This document shows positions 24,391 through 32,225 of a stretch of 64,000 nucleotides of DNA, piece after piece. The first letter of the stretch is position 1. Every line of letters begins with the position of its first letter. Origin of the DNA: an uncultured Clostridia bacterium. GTDB lineage: Bacteria; Bacillota; Clostridia; TANB77; CAG-508. The notes under the pieces were generated by a model. The model made no database searches and was not told the origin of the DNA. It saw only the letters and a list, made by a program, of their open reading frames with translations. The translations under genes were made by a program, and so were the position numbers. The stretch covers positions 184,002 to 248,001 of the forward strand of contig CAOPES010000002.1 of assembly GCA_948502395.1 (NCBI GenBank), read 5' to 3'.

Positions 24391-24447
24391 TTTTGCTACA
24401 TTCCTTTCTATGTTTCTAAAAAGCTCTTTATATTTATATAATTTAAG

Positions 24448-24491
24448 ACAGGTTTTGTCCCACCCTTTTTATTTGGATAGACAAAACCTGT
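24448..24491 (-). terminator. Terminator after the site-2 protease gene
   Basis: ACAGGTTTTGTC and GACAAAACCTGT pair perfectly over 12 bp. It lies just beyond the protease stop at 24497 and before tsaD. Confidence 0.75.
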
Positions 24492-24496
24492 TCTAA

Positions 24497-25234
24497 TTAT
24501 CTTATGATTAAATTTCCTAAGCTAAAAATTCCTGTTGCTACCCAACTTATTACTGGTGAAATTATATCACCTGCTATTCCTGTTACCCATAATACAACAA
24601 ATATAATATAAAATATTTGCTCATTGTTTATAAACCATGATTTAGCATTATATGGTAAAAAAGGCATAATTATTTTTGAACCGTCTAGTGGTGGTAATGG
24701 TATTAAGTTAAATATTCCTAGCCCAATATTAATAAGTATTGTATCATAAATTATTGTCATTATTACTTTTCCAACTGTTGCTGTTAAAAAGGTAGCTCCT
24801 GCAAATTTATCTATTGCAAAATATATAATTGTAAATATAATTGCAAGCAAAATATTCATTACTGGTCCTGCTGCTGAAACTATCGCTTCTCCTTTTTCCA
24901 TTGACATTTTTCTTGTATAATTATTTGGATTTACATGTACTGGTTTTCCCCAGCCAAATCTTGCAAATAACAACATTATAAAACCAATTGGATCTAAATG
25001 GTCTAATGGATTTAATGTTAGTCTTCCTTCATTTTTAGCTGTATTATCTCCTAATTTGTATGCTGCAAATCCGTGTGCAAACTCATGAAATGTTATTGCT
25101 ATTAGTACTCCTGGTACACTAAATAATAGTGATACTAACATTGTTGGATTAGTTATATATGTTAGCAAGTTAACCCCTATTAACACAGCTAATATTATAT
25201 ACATTGTTCTTTTATCAAACGAAAAATTAAACAT
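24497..25234 (-). CDS. Site-2-protease-family membrane metalloprotease (M50)
   Basis: 245 residues, about six hydrophobic segments. HEFAH at residues 50-54 is the zinc site, and NLIPLPPLDGSK near 190 supplies the third ligand, as in YwhC/SpoIVFB-like minimal M50 proteases. These cleave membrane-embedded substrates. I chose the ATG at 25234 (MFNFSFDKRT) because AAGGAG precedes it; the longer frame to 25300 is translation of a REP-like palindrome. It lies between REP elements and is probably its own unit. Confidence 0.85.
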   Translation of the reverse strand: MFNFSFDKRTMYIILAVLIGVNLLTYITNPTMLVSLLFSVPGVLIAITFHEFAHGFAAYKLGDNTAKNEGRLTLNPLDHLDPIGFIMLLFARFGWGKPVHVNPNNYTRKMSMEKGEAIVSAAGPVMNILLAIIFTIIYFAIDKFAGATFLTATVGKVIMTIIYDTILINIGLGIFNLIPLPPLDGSKIIMPFLPYNAKSWFINNEQIFYIIFVVLWVTGIAGDIISPVISWVATGIFSLGNLIIR

Positions 25235-25245
25235 AATTTTACTCC

Positions 25246-25300
25246 TTTTTGTCCATTTGGGACGTTTCCTTTTGGACATTTTGTCCATTTTTGGACACAT
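25246..25300. repeat. REP-like palindrome, GGACA/TGTCC type
   Basis: Contains TGTCC/GGACA arms and GGGAC, closely matching the elements at 39790-39842 and 58619-58672. It fills the gap between the glycosidase and protease genes. Confidence 0.75.
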
Positions 25301-25307
25301 CTATTTG

Positions 25308-26385
25308 CTATTTTTCTATAATAAATGCGTTTGGCAAATATCTTTCTCCCATTGGTGTTGATGTTTTATTTACTACTTTTCCATTGTAGTACATGGTTGC
25401 AGATGAACCACCGTCTAAATTTGCTGCATTATATGCTCCATATCTTTCAAATATATTTTGTAGTTCTAATAAGCTAGTTCCTATGCTATATCCAGGTTGC
25501 CTTCCGTCTATTGATACAAATATCATTGTTCCGTCTTTCTTTTGTCCTATTGCCATTCTTGGATGTATTCCACCTGAATTTGAATTTTTTATTTGTTTAT
25601 TTCCATTTACTATGATAAATGGTCCGAATTCTACTGCATTTTCAATTCCTGCATTTAATGCTTCTTGGAAATTGTATTTTCCTAATATTAGTTTTCCTTC
25701 TGCATTTAATCCTATTAAGCTGTATCTTGTAGATTTATTCCCGTATAATAATTTTTTATTCATAATTACTGTATCTACAAGTATGTTTCCTGAACCTACT
25801 CCATTTGGGTCTGCAAATCCTCCAGCATTAATTCCACCAACCGCATTGTGTTTTTTTACAATTTCACTTAGTTTTGAACCTCTTCCGCTTTTGTCTTCCG
25901 TCTACTAGTTTTACTTTTGTTGCGTCTGGAACTGTCATAACATATCCTACATAGCCTTTTCCTGTTATTTTTTCTACGGTAATTTTCTTTTCTTCTTTTG
26001 GCTTTTCTACGACTATGTTTTCAGAATTAGAGTTTTCGTTGTTTTCTACTTCTAGGCTTTTCATTATTTCTGCAATTTCCTCATCTGATAAGAACCATGT
26101 TGCTAAGTATTGGTGGTTCATTGTTGTCATAGCTGTTTGTACCCATATTTCTTTGTATTTTTGGAACAAACTTGTTTTGAAAAATAAAAATATTCCTATT
26201 ATTCCTAGAATTATTAACGCTATTAATATTTTCAAGCATAAGAATATTCTCTTTTTTATTTTCTTCTTTTTATTCTTTGCTTCCTTTTTTTCTCTTTCTA
26301 TTCTTTCCTCTTCATAATATTTATCTAAGCCATATCCTCTTTTGGGTCTTTTTTGTTCTTTTCTTTCTATCGTGTTTTGCTTCAT
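25308..26385 (-). CDS. Membrane-anchored phosphodiester-glycosidase (NAGPA-like) protein, +1 shift at CGGA
   Basis: The N-terminal part (MKQNTIERKEQKRPKRGYG) has a basic cytoplasmic tail and one membrane helix near residues 50-75, followed by a linker. The zero frame runs to AAG CGG AAG and soon stops. One base later the frame gives GGA AGA GGT then SKLSEIVKKHNAVGG, INAGGFADPNG and NLDGGSSATMYYNG, the typical phosphodiester glycosidase domain. The CGGA is at 25887-25884. Such extracellular domains uncover or cleave sugar-phosphodiester bonds on exopolymers. Joining the two halves gives one normal protein; split into two it would have no start for the enzyme domain. Confidence 0.82.
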
Positions 26386-26416
26386 TTTATTCTCCTGTGT
26401 TTTCTACTTTTAAAAT

Positions 26417-26447
26417 GAGACAAAGTATATTTTTTATACTCCGTCTC
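26417..26447 (-). terminator. Terminator after lysS
   Basis: GAGACAAAGTATA and TATACTCCGTCTC pair with two mismatches around a T-rich loop, directly after the lysS stop. Confidence 0.55.
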
Positions 26448-26468
26448 TCTTATTATATTCTCCTAATT

Positions 26469-27980
26469 TTAGTTCAAAGGTTTCATTGTTGGGAATAATA
26501 GTACATCTCTTATAGAGTCTTGATTTGTTAGTAACATAACTAATCTATCTATTCCTATTCCTAATCCACCTGTTGGTGGTAGACCTATCTCCAAAGCTTG
26601 AATGAAATCTTCATCCATCATTCCAGCTTCTTCATCTCCTGCTTCTTTTGCTTCAACTTGTTTTTTAAATCTTTCATATTGGTCTATTGGATCATTTAAC
26701 TCTGAGAATGCATTTCCATATTCTCTACCACATATGAATACTTCAAATCTTTCTGTCATTTTCTTATTGTTTGGGCACTTCTTAGCTAGTGGTGATATTT
26801 CTACTGGATATTCATAAATAAATGTTGGTTGAATTAGAGTTTTTTCTACATATTCATCAAAGAATAATGAAATTACATCTCCTCGAGTTTCTTTAGTTAC
26901 ATCTGGTATTTTTATACCTTTTTCTTTGGCTAACGCTACTGCTTCTTCATCAGTTTTTATTTCATTAAAATCTACTCCGCATGCTTCTTTTATAGAGTCT
27001 ATCATTGTTATTCTTCTCCAGCCTGGTGCTAAATCAATTTCATTTCCTTGATATGTTAATTTAGTAGTTCCTAATATTTCCATTGCTGTTTCTGAAAAGA
27101 TTTTTTCAGTAATGTTCATCATATCATTATAATCTTGATATGCAGAATATAATTCCAATTCTGTGAATTCAGGATTGTGTCTTATATCCATCCCTTCATT
27201 TCTAAACACTCTTCCTATTTCGTATACTTTATCAAATCCACCTACTATTAATCTTTTTAAGTTTAATTCTAGTGCAATTCTTAAAAACATATCAATGTCT
27301 AATGCATTATGATGTGTTATAAATGGTCTTGCAGTAGCTCCACCTGATATTGTGTTCAATACTGGTGTTTCTACTTCTAAGTATCCTTCTTCTTCTAAAA
27401 TTTTTCTTATTTTGCTAATTATTTTACTTCTTGCTTCAAATGTTTTCTTCACTTCTGGGTTTACAATTAAATCTGTATATCTTTGTCTATAACGTAAATC
27501 TGGATCTTTTAATCCATGGAATTTTTCTGGTAATGGTCTTAGTGATTTTGAAAGTAGTGTTACTTCTTTGGCATGTACAGATATTTCTTCTGTTCTTGTT
27601 TTGAATACAAATCCAGTTATTCCTATAATATCTCCTATATCGTATGTTTTAAACGCTTTATAGCTTTCTTCTCCTAAGTCGTTTATGCTTACGTAACTTT
27701 GTATTTTTTCATTGCTGTCTTGTATTGTACAAAATGATGCTTTTCCCATTATTCTTTTTGCTATTATTCTTCCTGCTACTGTTACGTCTTTTTGTTCAAA
27801 TTTCTCGTAGTTTGATTTTATTTCTCCTGCTGTATTTGTTCTATTGAATTTTGTTATTTCATATGGGTCTTTTCCTTCTTCTTGCAACTCTTTTAGTTTA
27901 TCTCTTCTTATTTGCATTAAATGGTTTATGTCTAATTCTTCTACTTCGTTGTTTTGGTTATTTTGATTGTTTTCTTGCAT
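26469..27980 (-). CDS. lysS: Lysyl-tRNA synthetase, class II
   Basis: 503 residues, normal length. An N-terminal OB-fold anticodon-binding domain (VTVAGRIIAKRIMGKASF) is followed by the class II core with motif 1 (SKIISKIRKILEEEGYLEVETP), motif 2 (RVFRNEGMDIRHNPEFT) and motif 3 (GLGIGIDRLVMLLT). It charges tRNA-Lys. The first 30 residues are an Asn-rich extension (QENNQNNQNNE), slightly unusual. No CGG codon occurs. Ribosome site GAGG before the ATG. Confidence 0.96.
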   Translation of the reverse strand: MQENNQNNQNNEVEELDINHLMQIRRDKLKELQEEGKDPYEITKFNRTNTAGEIKSNYEKFEQKDVTVAGRIIAKRIMGKASFCTIQDSNEKIQSYVSINDLGEESYKAFKTYDIGDIIGITGFVFKTRTEEISVHAKEVTLLSKSLRPLPEKFHGLKDPDLRYRQRYTDLIVNPEVKKTFEARSKIISKIRKILEEEGYLEVETPVLNTISGGATARPFITHHNALDIDMFLRIALELNLKRLIVGGFDKVYEIGRVFRNEGMDIRHNPEFTELELYSAYQDYNDMMNITEKIFSETAMEILGTTKLTYQGNEIDLAPGWRRITMIDSIKEACGVDFNEIKTDEEAVALAKEKGIKIPDVTKETRGDVISLFFDEYVEKTLIQPTFIYEYPVEISPLAKKCPNNKKMTERFEVFICGREYGNAFSELNDPIDQYERFKKQVEAKEAGDEEAGMMDEDFIQALEIGLPPTGGLGIGIDRLVMLLTNQDSIRDVLLFPTMKPLN

Positions 27981-28053
27981 TGTTATCTCTCCTCTTATTT
28001 TTTCTTTGTATATTATATATTATTTTCTAATAAAAGTAAAGTTTTGTATTTAA

Positions 28054-28106
28054 AAACACCATAATTCATTAATATTTTTTATCTTTATTAATGTATTATA
28101 GTGTTT
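28054..28106 (-). terminator. Long hairpin after the coiled-coil gene
   Basis: AAACACCATAATTCATTAATA and its near-complement ending GTGTTT form a 21-bp stem with two mismatches. It separates the coiled-coil gene from lysS and probably terminates the former. Confidence 0.65.
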
Positions 28107-28143
28107 GCTTTTGGATTTTTGTATTTTATTCATTTTTAAATTT

Positions 28144-28641
28144 TTAGGCTTCTAGTCTTGCTAGTCTATAGTCTATTTCTTTGTATTTTATTCTTGCTTG
28201 TCTTTCGTGTTTTTTAAAGTTTTCGTTCATGTTGTTTTGTACTTCTAGTATTTTGGCTATGTTGTTTTTCATTATTGCTAATTCGCCTTTTATATACTTG
28301 TTGTCTTCTTTTAGTGCTGAAACGTCTTGTTTTAGACCTGATACGTCTTCTTTTAGCACTGAAACGTCTTGTTTTAGACCTGATACATCTTCTTTTAGTC
28401 CTGATACATCTTGCTTTAAGCCTGAAACATCTTCTTTTAGTCCTGATACATCTTGCTTTAAGCCTGATACATCTTCTTTTAGTCCTGATACATCTTGCTT
28501 TAAGCCTGATACATCTTCTTTTAGTCCTGATACATCTTCTTTTAGTCCTGATACATCTTGCTTTAGGCCTGATACGTCTTCTTTTAGTACTTTTACGTCT
28601 TGTTGTATTTCAATCAATATCGATAATATTTTTTCCTCCAT
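28144..28641 (-). CDS. Coiled-coil protein made of DVSGLK(Q/E) heptads
   Basis: 165 residues. After MEEKILSILIEIQQ, a seven-residue unit DVSGLKQ/DVSGLKE is repeated about thirteen times, mirrored by 21-base direct repeats at about 28300-28600, then a mixed tail (AIMKNNIAKILEVQNNMNE). Hydrophobic V and L at heptad positions predict a long parallel coiled coil. Copy number can change by slippage. Similar proteins occur in clostridia as hypothetical or tail-fibre-like proteins, without known function. GGAGG precedes the ATG. Confidence 0.75.
   Translation of the reverse strand: MEEKILSILIEIQQDVKVLKEDVSGLKQDVSGLKEDVSGLKEDVSGLKQDVSGLKEDVSGLKQDVSGLKEDVSGLKQDVSGLKEDVSGLKQDVSVLKEDVSGLKQDVSALKEDNKYIKGELAIMKNNIAKILEVQNNMNENFKKHERQARIKYKEIDYRLARLEA
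28300..28600. repeat. 21-bp tandem repeats inside the coiled-coil gene
   Basis: About thirteen near-identical 21-base units (two alternating versions, giving LKQ and LKE) in direct orientation. They encode the heptads and are in frame throughout; there are no spacers, so this is not CRISPR. Confidence 0.85.
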
Positions 28642-28807
28642 AAATATCCCTCCTTTACTTTTATTAGATTTAAAAATTAGAAATAAATAATTTGATAAAA
28701 CTCTTTGAATAAAATACTTTTATATTTTACTATATCTCTTTCACTTTTTCAAGTAATTATTCATATTTTTATCACTTTTATTTCATAAAAAATACGTAAT
28801 ATATAAT

Positions 28808-28882
28808 TGGCTGGGGTACTGTGATTCGAACACAGGAATGTCGGAGTCAGAGTCCGATGCCTTACCGCTTGGCGATACCCCA
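28808..28882 (-). tRNA. tRNA-Gln (anticodon CUG)
   Basis: Acceptor TGGGGTA/TACCCCA, anticodon stem CGGA/TCCG with loop CTCTGAC (anticodon CTG), T arm CTGTG/CACAG. CCA is encoded. It reads CAG. Confidence 0.93.
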
Positions 28883-28936
28883 ATATTTACTATAACATTA
28901 TAACAAATAATTTTTAAATAATAAATAGTTTTATAA

Positions 28937-28986
28937 CAAAAAAGAGAAAATTTATGATTTAATATTTTATAAACTTTCTCTTTTGT
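28937..28986 (-). terminator. Terminator after the YgjP-like gene
   Basis: ACAAAAAAGAGAAA and TTTCTCTTTTGT arms with an inner TTTAT/ATAAA pair, just beyond the stop at 28990. Confidence 0.6.
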
Positions 28987-28989
28987 AAA

Positions 28990-29511
28990 TTAGATATTCA
29001 ACAAAATCTCTTCACACTTTTTATAATCTGGTTGATATTTTTCTATTAACTTAAAAAATCCTTTTGAATGTGTTTTATACTTTAAATGGCAATATTGATG
29101 TAGTACTATATAATCTATAACCTTTCTGCTATATTTTACAACTTCTGGGTTGATAGTTATTTTTCTATCTTTACAAGCGCCTAATGTTTTTATTTTAGCA
29201 ATTTCGTATTCTTCTGGTGCAAAACCTAACATTATTCTTGTTTTTTCCATTGCTCTTTCTATTTCGACATTAGCAATTTGTTCATACATTTTATCTATTG
29301 CTAAGTCTAAAATTTCTTTATTTGACATCTTTTTATATTTATTAGGTAGTGATATTTTTATTGTTTTATTCTCCACATCTAATTCTGTTATTCTGATATT
29401 TTTATATACAATCTTAACTTTGTAATCAACACCAAGCACTGGCACTGGATGTCTTTCGATACTGCTACTTACTATTATTCTACGATTTGTTCTTGTTTTT
29501 GTTAAATTCAT
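28990..29511 (-). CDS. YgjP/DUF45-like protein with altered zinc-protease motif
   Basis: 173 residues from the ATG at 29511 (AGGAG site before it). The C-terminal half matches the YgjP/DUF45 metallopeptidase-like family: VKYSRKVIDYIVLHQYCHL and THSKGFFKLIEKYQPDY. The family motif is HExxH plus a distal His; here it reads HQYCH, so the catalytic Glu is replaced by Gln. The protein may be a zinc-binding but inactive member. Codon use is native. It lies between tRNA-Gln and a REP-rich gap. Confidence 0.75.
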   Translation of the reverse strand: MNLTKTRTNRRIIVSSSIERHPVPVLGVDYKVKIVYKNIRITELDVENKTIKISLPNKYKKMSNKEILDLAIDKMYEQIANVEIERAMEKTRIMLGFAPEEYEIAKIKTLGACKDRKITINPEVVKYSRKVIDYIVLHQYCHLKYKTHSKGFFKLIEKYQPDYKKCEEILLNI

Positions 29512-29519
29512 TTTTATCA

Positions 29520-29830
29520 CTCCTAATCAAATTTTCGTTTTGCAAATTATTGTTCGCTTTTGCTAAGGCTATTTTATATTTAATTTTTCATTTTGTCAAT
29601 ACCTTTTTCAAAATTTATCAAAATTTTTGTTCGCATTTTCCAAGAATATTTCTTTTGGGACATTTTCGTCCACTGGGTACTGTCCCTTTTGGGCACTATC
29701 TGTTGCGACACATATTTAATTATGCTAAAGATGTTTTTTAGGTCTGTCCCCAAAAACACCCAAAAACATCACAAAAAAATAGATAGCTATCTTGACAGAC
29801 TAACTATCTAAATTTTATCATATTATTTTT
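29520..29830. repeat. REP-like palindromes in a gene-free gap
   Basis: About 310 bases without a gene. Around 29655-29700 there are GGGACA and CTGTCCC arms, and at 29728-29770 GTTTTTTAGG-CTGTCCCC-AAAAACACCC, a partner of the elements at 53632, 61555 and 63545. A terminator-like hairpin for rplS may lie near 29785-29815 (TAGATAGCTATC with GATAGTTAGT-type arms). Confidence 0.65.
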
Positions 29831-29833
29831 CAA

Positions 29834-30352
29834 TTATTCAGCTGGATTTTCTTTAACTTCTTCAACTTTTTCTTCAGAAACTGTATCTACAACTTCTTCT
29901 GTAACAACATTTTCTGTTTCAACAGCTGGTGCTTCTTCTGGAGCAGCTTCAACAGCTGGCTCTTCAACTAAATCTTCTTTAACTGTAATTTCTCTATCTT
30001 CAATTCTAGCTCCAACTTGTTCTTTAGTCTTAGCAGCTTTACCAACTCTATCTCTTAAATAGAACAATCTAGCTCTTCTAGCTTTACCAACTCTAACAAG
30101 TTCAACTTTTTCAACTAATGGAGAGTGTACTAAAAATGTTTTTTCAACACCAACACCGTAAGATATTTTTCTTACTGTAAATGTTTTGTTAACTCCTCCA
30201 CCTTGTACTTTGATAATAATTCCTTCAAATACTTGGATTCTTTCTTTATTACCTTCTTTAATTCTTACGTGTACTCTTACTGTATTACCAACTTTTAGTT
30301 CTGGTATTTTGTTTTTTAATTGTTCATGTTCAATAGATTTTATGATATCCAT
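29834..30352 (-). CDS. rplS: Ribosomal protein L19 with acidic C-terminal extension
   Basis: 172 residues; the first 115 are standard L19 (KVGNTVRVHVRIKEGNKERIQVFEG, VRRGKARRAKL-type region VGKARRARLFYLRD). The remaining 55 residues are an Ala/Glu/Val-rich acidic tail (PAVEAAPEEAPAVETEN, EEKVEEVKENPAE), unusual for L19. Start at 30352 (MDIIKSIEHEQL) follows AGGAGG; a longer frame to 30403 lacks one. Last gene of the ffh-rpsP-khpA-rimM-trmD-rplS group. Confidence 0.93.
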   Translation of the reverse strand: MDIIKSIEHEQLKNKIPELKVGNTVRVHVRIKEGNKERIQVFEGIIIKVQGGGVNKTFTVRKISYGVGVEKTFLVHSPLVEKVELVRVGKARRARLFYLRDRVGKAAKTKEQVGARIEDREITVKEDLVEEPAVEAAPEEAPAVETENVVTEEVVDTVSEEKVEEVKENPAE

Positions 30353-30419
30353 TTTACAATTCCTCCTTCTTTCTTTTCTCTGAGCGGTGCATATTTTATG
30401 CACTTCCTTTTAATTGACC

Positions 30420-31082
30420 TTAATTCAATAAATCTGGTCTTTTCAGTTTTGTTATTTCCAAAGATTTTTCTTTTCTCCATTTATCAATATTTTGGTGATT
30501 TCCCGAAAGTAAAACTTCTGGTACTTTCTCACCTTCAAACACTTCTGGTCTTGTGTATTGCGGATATTCTAAAAGTCCATTTGAAAAACTTTCTTCTTTA
30601 ATAGAATCTTCTTTCAAAACTCCTTTTACATATCTTGATACACTATCAATTAATACCATTGCTGGAATTTCTCCACCTGTTAAAACATAGTCTCCTATTG
30701 ATATTTCTTCGTCAACTATTTTGTCAATAACTCGTTGGTCTATTCCTTCATAGTGTCCGCAAAGTATTATTAAATGGCTTTCTTTTGATAAATCTTCAAC
30801 TTTTTTTTGGTCTAATTTTTTTCCTTGTGGTGACATATAAATCACTTTTGCTTTATCAGTCTTTACAGATTGATATGCATCATAAACTACATCTGGCATC
30901 ATAACCATACCAGCTCCGCCACCATATGGAGTGTCATCTACTTTTTTATGTTTATTTTTTGAAAAATCTCTAATATTTGTTGTGTTTATTTCTATTAGTT
31001 CTTTTTCTTGTGCTCTTCCAATTATGCTTTGTTTTAAATTATCAAACATTTCTGGAAAGAGTGTTAAAACATCAAATTTCAT
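30420..31082 (-). CDS. trmD: tRNA (guanine37-N1)-methyltransferase
   Basis: 220 residues: MKFDVLTLFPEMFD at the start, GGGAGMVM, LCGHYEGIDQRV and the knot region SIGDYVLTGGEIPAMVLID. Makes m1G37 in tRNAs reading CNN codons, which prevents +1 frameshifting. That is of interest here because the window shows apparent +1 recoding, although this enzyme looks normal. Start chosen at 31082, after GGAGG. It follows rimM by 12 bases. Confidence 0.95.
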   Translation of the reverse strand: MKFDVLTLFPEMFDNLKQSIIGRAQEKELIEINTTNIRDFSKNKHKKVDDTPYGGGAGMVMMPDVVYDAYQSVKTDKAKVIYMSPQGKKLDQKKVEDLSKESHLIILCGHYEGIDQRVIDKIVDEEISIGDYVLTGGEIPAMVLIDSVSRYVKGVLKEDSIKEESFSNGLLEYPQYTRPEVFEGEKVPEVLLSGNHQNIDKWRKEKSLEITKLKRPDLLN

Positions 31083-31094
31083 TGTTTCCTCCAT

Positions 31095-31601
31095 TTAAAT
31101 TAGTCCTGGTATTAAATGAACTATTACTTTTCTATTTTCCATATCAATTTCTTTTAAAACATCATCAATTGCAGGCAAAAGAATTTGTTTACCTAGTTCA
31201 TTTTTTACAACATATATATCGTTACTTCCAGTATTAAATATGTCTTCTAGTTTGCCTAAAAGTTCATTTTCATCAGTATAGACATCTAGTCCAATCATAT
31301 CTACTATGTAATAAGTTCCTTCTTCTAGTGGCTTTTCATTTGCTCTGTCTACAAGTAGGTAACTTTCACGTAATAAATTTGCTTCTTCTGGATTTTCTAT
31401 CCCTTTGAATTTGATTAATACCATATTTTTATGATATTTTACTTCTTCAATTTCATATTCTTTTTTACCTTTTTTGTTTTCAATATATACTTTTTCTAAC
31501 TCGTCAAATCGTTCAATATTGTCTGTAAAAGGTTTGACTTTTACCATTCCTTTTATTCCAAATGTATTTACAATTTGACCAATTTCAAGATATTTTGTCA
31601 T
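31095..31601 (-). CDS. rimM: 16S rRNA processing protein RimM
   Basis: 168 residues with an N-terminal beta-barrel (EIGQIVNTFGIKGMVKVKPFTD) and a C-terminal PRC-barrel domain (GTYYIVDMIGLDVYTDEN, LLPAIDDVLKEID). Assists maturation of the 30S head with S19. Lies between khpA and trmD, the standard firmicute arrangement. Confidence 0.94.
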   Translation of the reverse strand: MTKYLEIGQIVNTFGIKGMVKVKPFTDNIERFDELEKVYIENKKGKKEYEIEEVKYHKNMVLIKFKGIENPEEANLLRESYLLVDRANEKPLEEGTYYIVDMIGLDVYTDENELLGKLEDIFNTGSNDIYVVKNELGKQILLPAIDDVLKEIDMENRKVIVHLIPGLI

Positions 31602-31616
31602 ATTTTAATACTCCAA

Positions 31617-31847
31617 TTATCCTATAAATTCAACTGTAACTTTTTTGTGTTCTTTGTTTGCCATAGCTTTCATAACAGTTCTAATAGATTTTGCAAGTCT
31701 TCCTTGTTTACCTATTACTCTTCCCATATCACTATCTGCAACTTTTACTTCAAAAGTAACTGTTTTTTCGCTGTCTATTCTTTTGATTTCAACAGCATTT
31801 GCGTCTTCTACTAAGTTTGAAATTATTGCTTTTAAAACATTTTCCAT
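31617..31847 (-). CDS. khpA: KH-domain RNA-binding protein KhpA (YlqC)
   Basis: 76 residues, a single KH domain with the loop VIGKQGRLAKSIRTVMKAMA. KhpA binds RNA together with KhpB and affects cell length and translation in Firmicutes. It lies 15 bases upstream of rimM and 89 downstream of rpsP, as is usual. Confidence 0.93.
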   Translation of the reverse strand: MENVLKAIISNLVEDANAVEIKRIDSEKTVTFEVKVADSDMGRVIGKQGRLAKSIRTVMKAMANKEHKKVTVEFIG

Positions 31848-31936
31848 ACTTATTTTCTGTCCTCTCTAAAACGAATTTTAAGCAAGTATCTTTAACGTTT
31901 GACAACGTAAGACGAAGCTTTCAATTTGTTTTTTGA

Positions 31937-32167
31937 TTAAGCTTTTTCGATTAAAGCCTTAACTGTGTCTGTTGGTTTAGCACCATTTTTGATCCATTTT
32001 TCAACTTTTTCTTTATCTAAAACGATTGTAGCTGGATCTGTCATTGGGTTGTATGTTCCTAATTGTTCGATGATTTTTCCATCTCTTGGGCTTTTAGAAT
32101 CTGCTACTACTATGTGATAGAATGGAGCTTTTTTCTTTCCTTGTCTTTGTAATCTGATTTTTACCAT
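31937..32167 (-). CDS. rpsP: Ribosomal protein S16
   Basis: 76 residues: VKIRLQRQGKKKAPFYHIVV, DSKSPRDGKIIEQLGTYNP. A small-subunit assembly protein. Start taken at 32167 because AGGAGGTG precedes it; the frame could extend three codons further. It follows ffh by 58 bases. Confidence 0.96.
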   Translation of the reverse strand: MVKIRLQRQGKKKAPFYHIVVADSKSPRDGKIIEQLGTYNPMTDPATIVLDKEKVEKWIKNGAKPTDTVKALIEKA

Positions 32168-32225
32168 AATTTTCACCTCCTGAAATTATCTATATATAAA
32201 TTTAAAAATTTAATAACTTTGTTAA

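Noticed and set aside
25235..25300. N-terminal extension of the M50 protease (MCPKMDKMSKRKRP...)
   Set aside because: It is the translation of a REP-like palindrome; the AAGGAG site supports the ATG at 25234.
28300..28600. Regular 21-bp repeats that could suggest a CRISPR array
   Set aside because: They are direct in-frame repeats without spacers and encode coiled-coil heptads.
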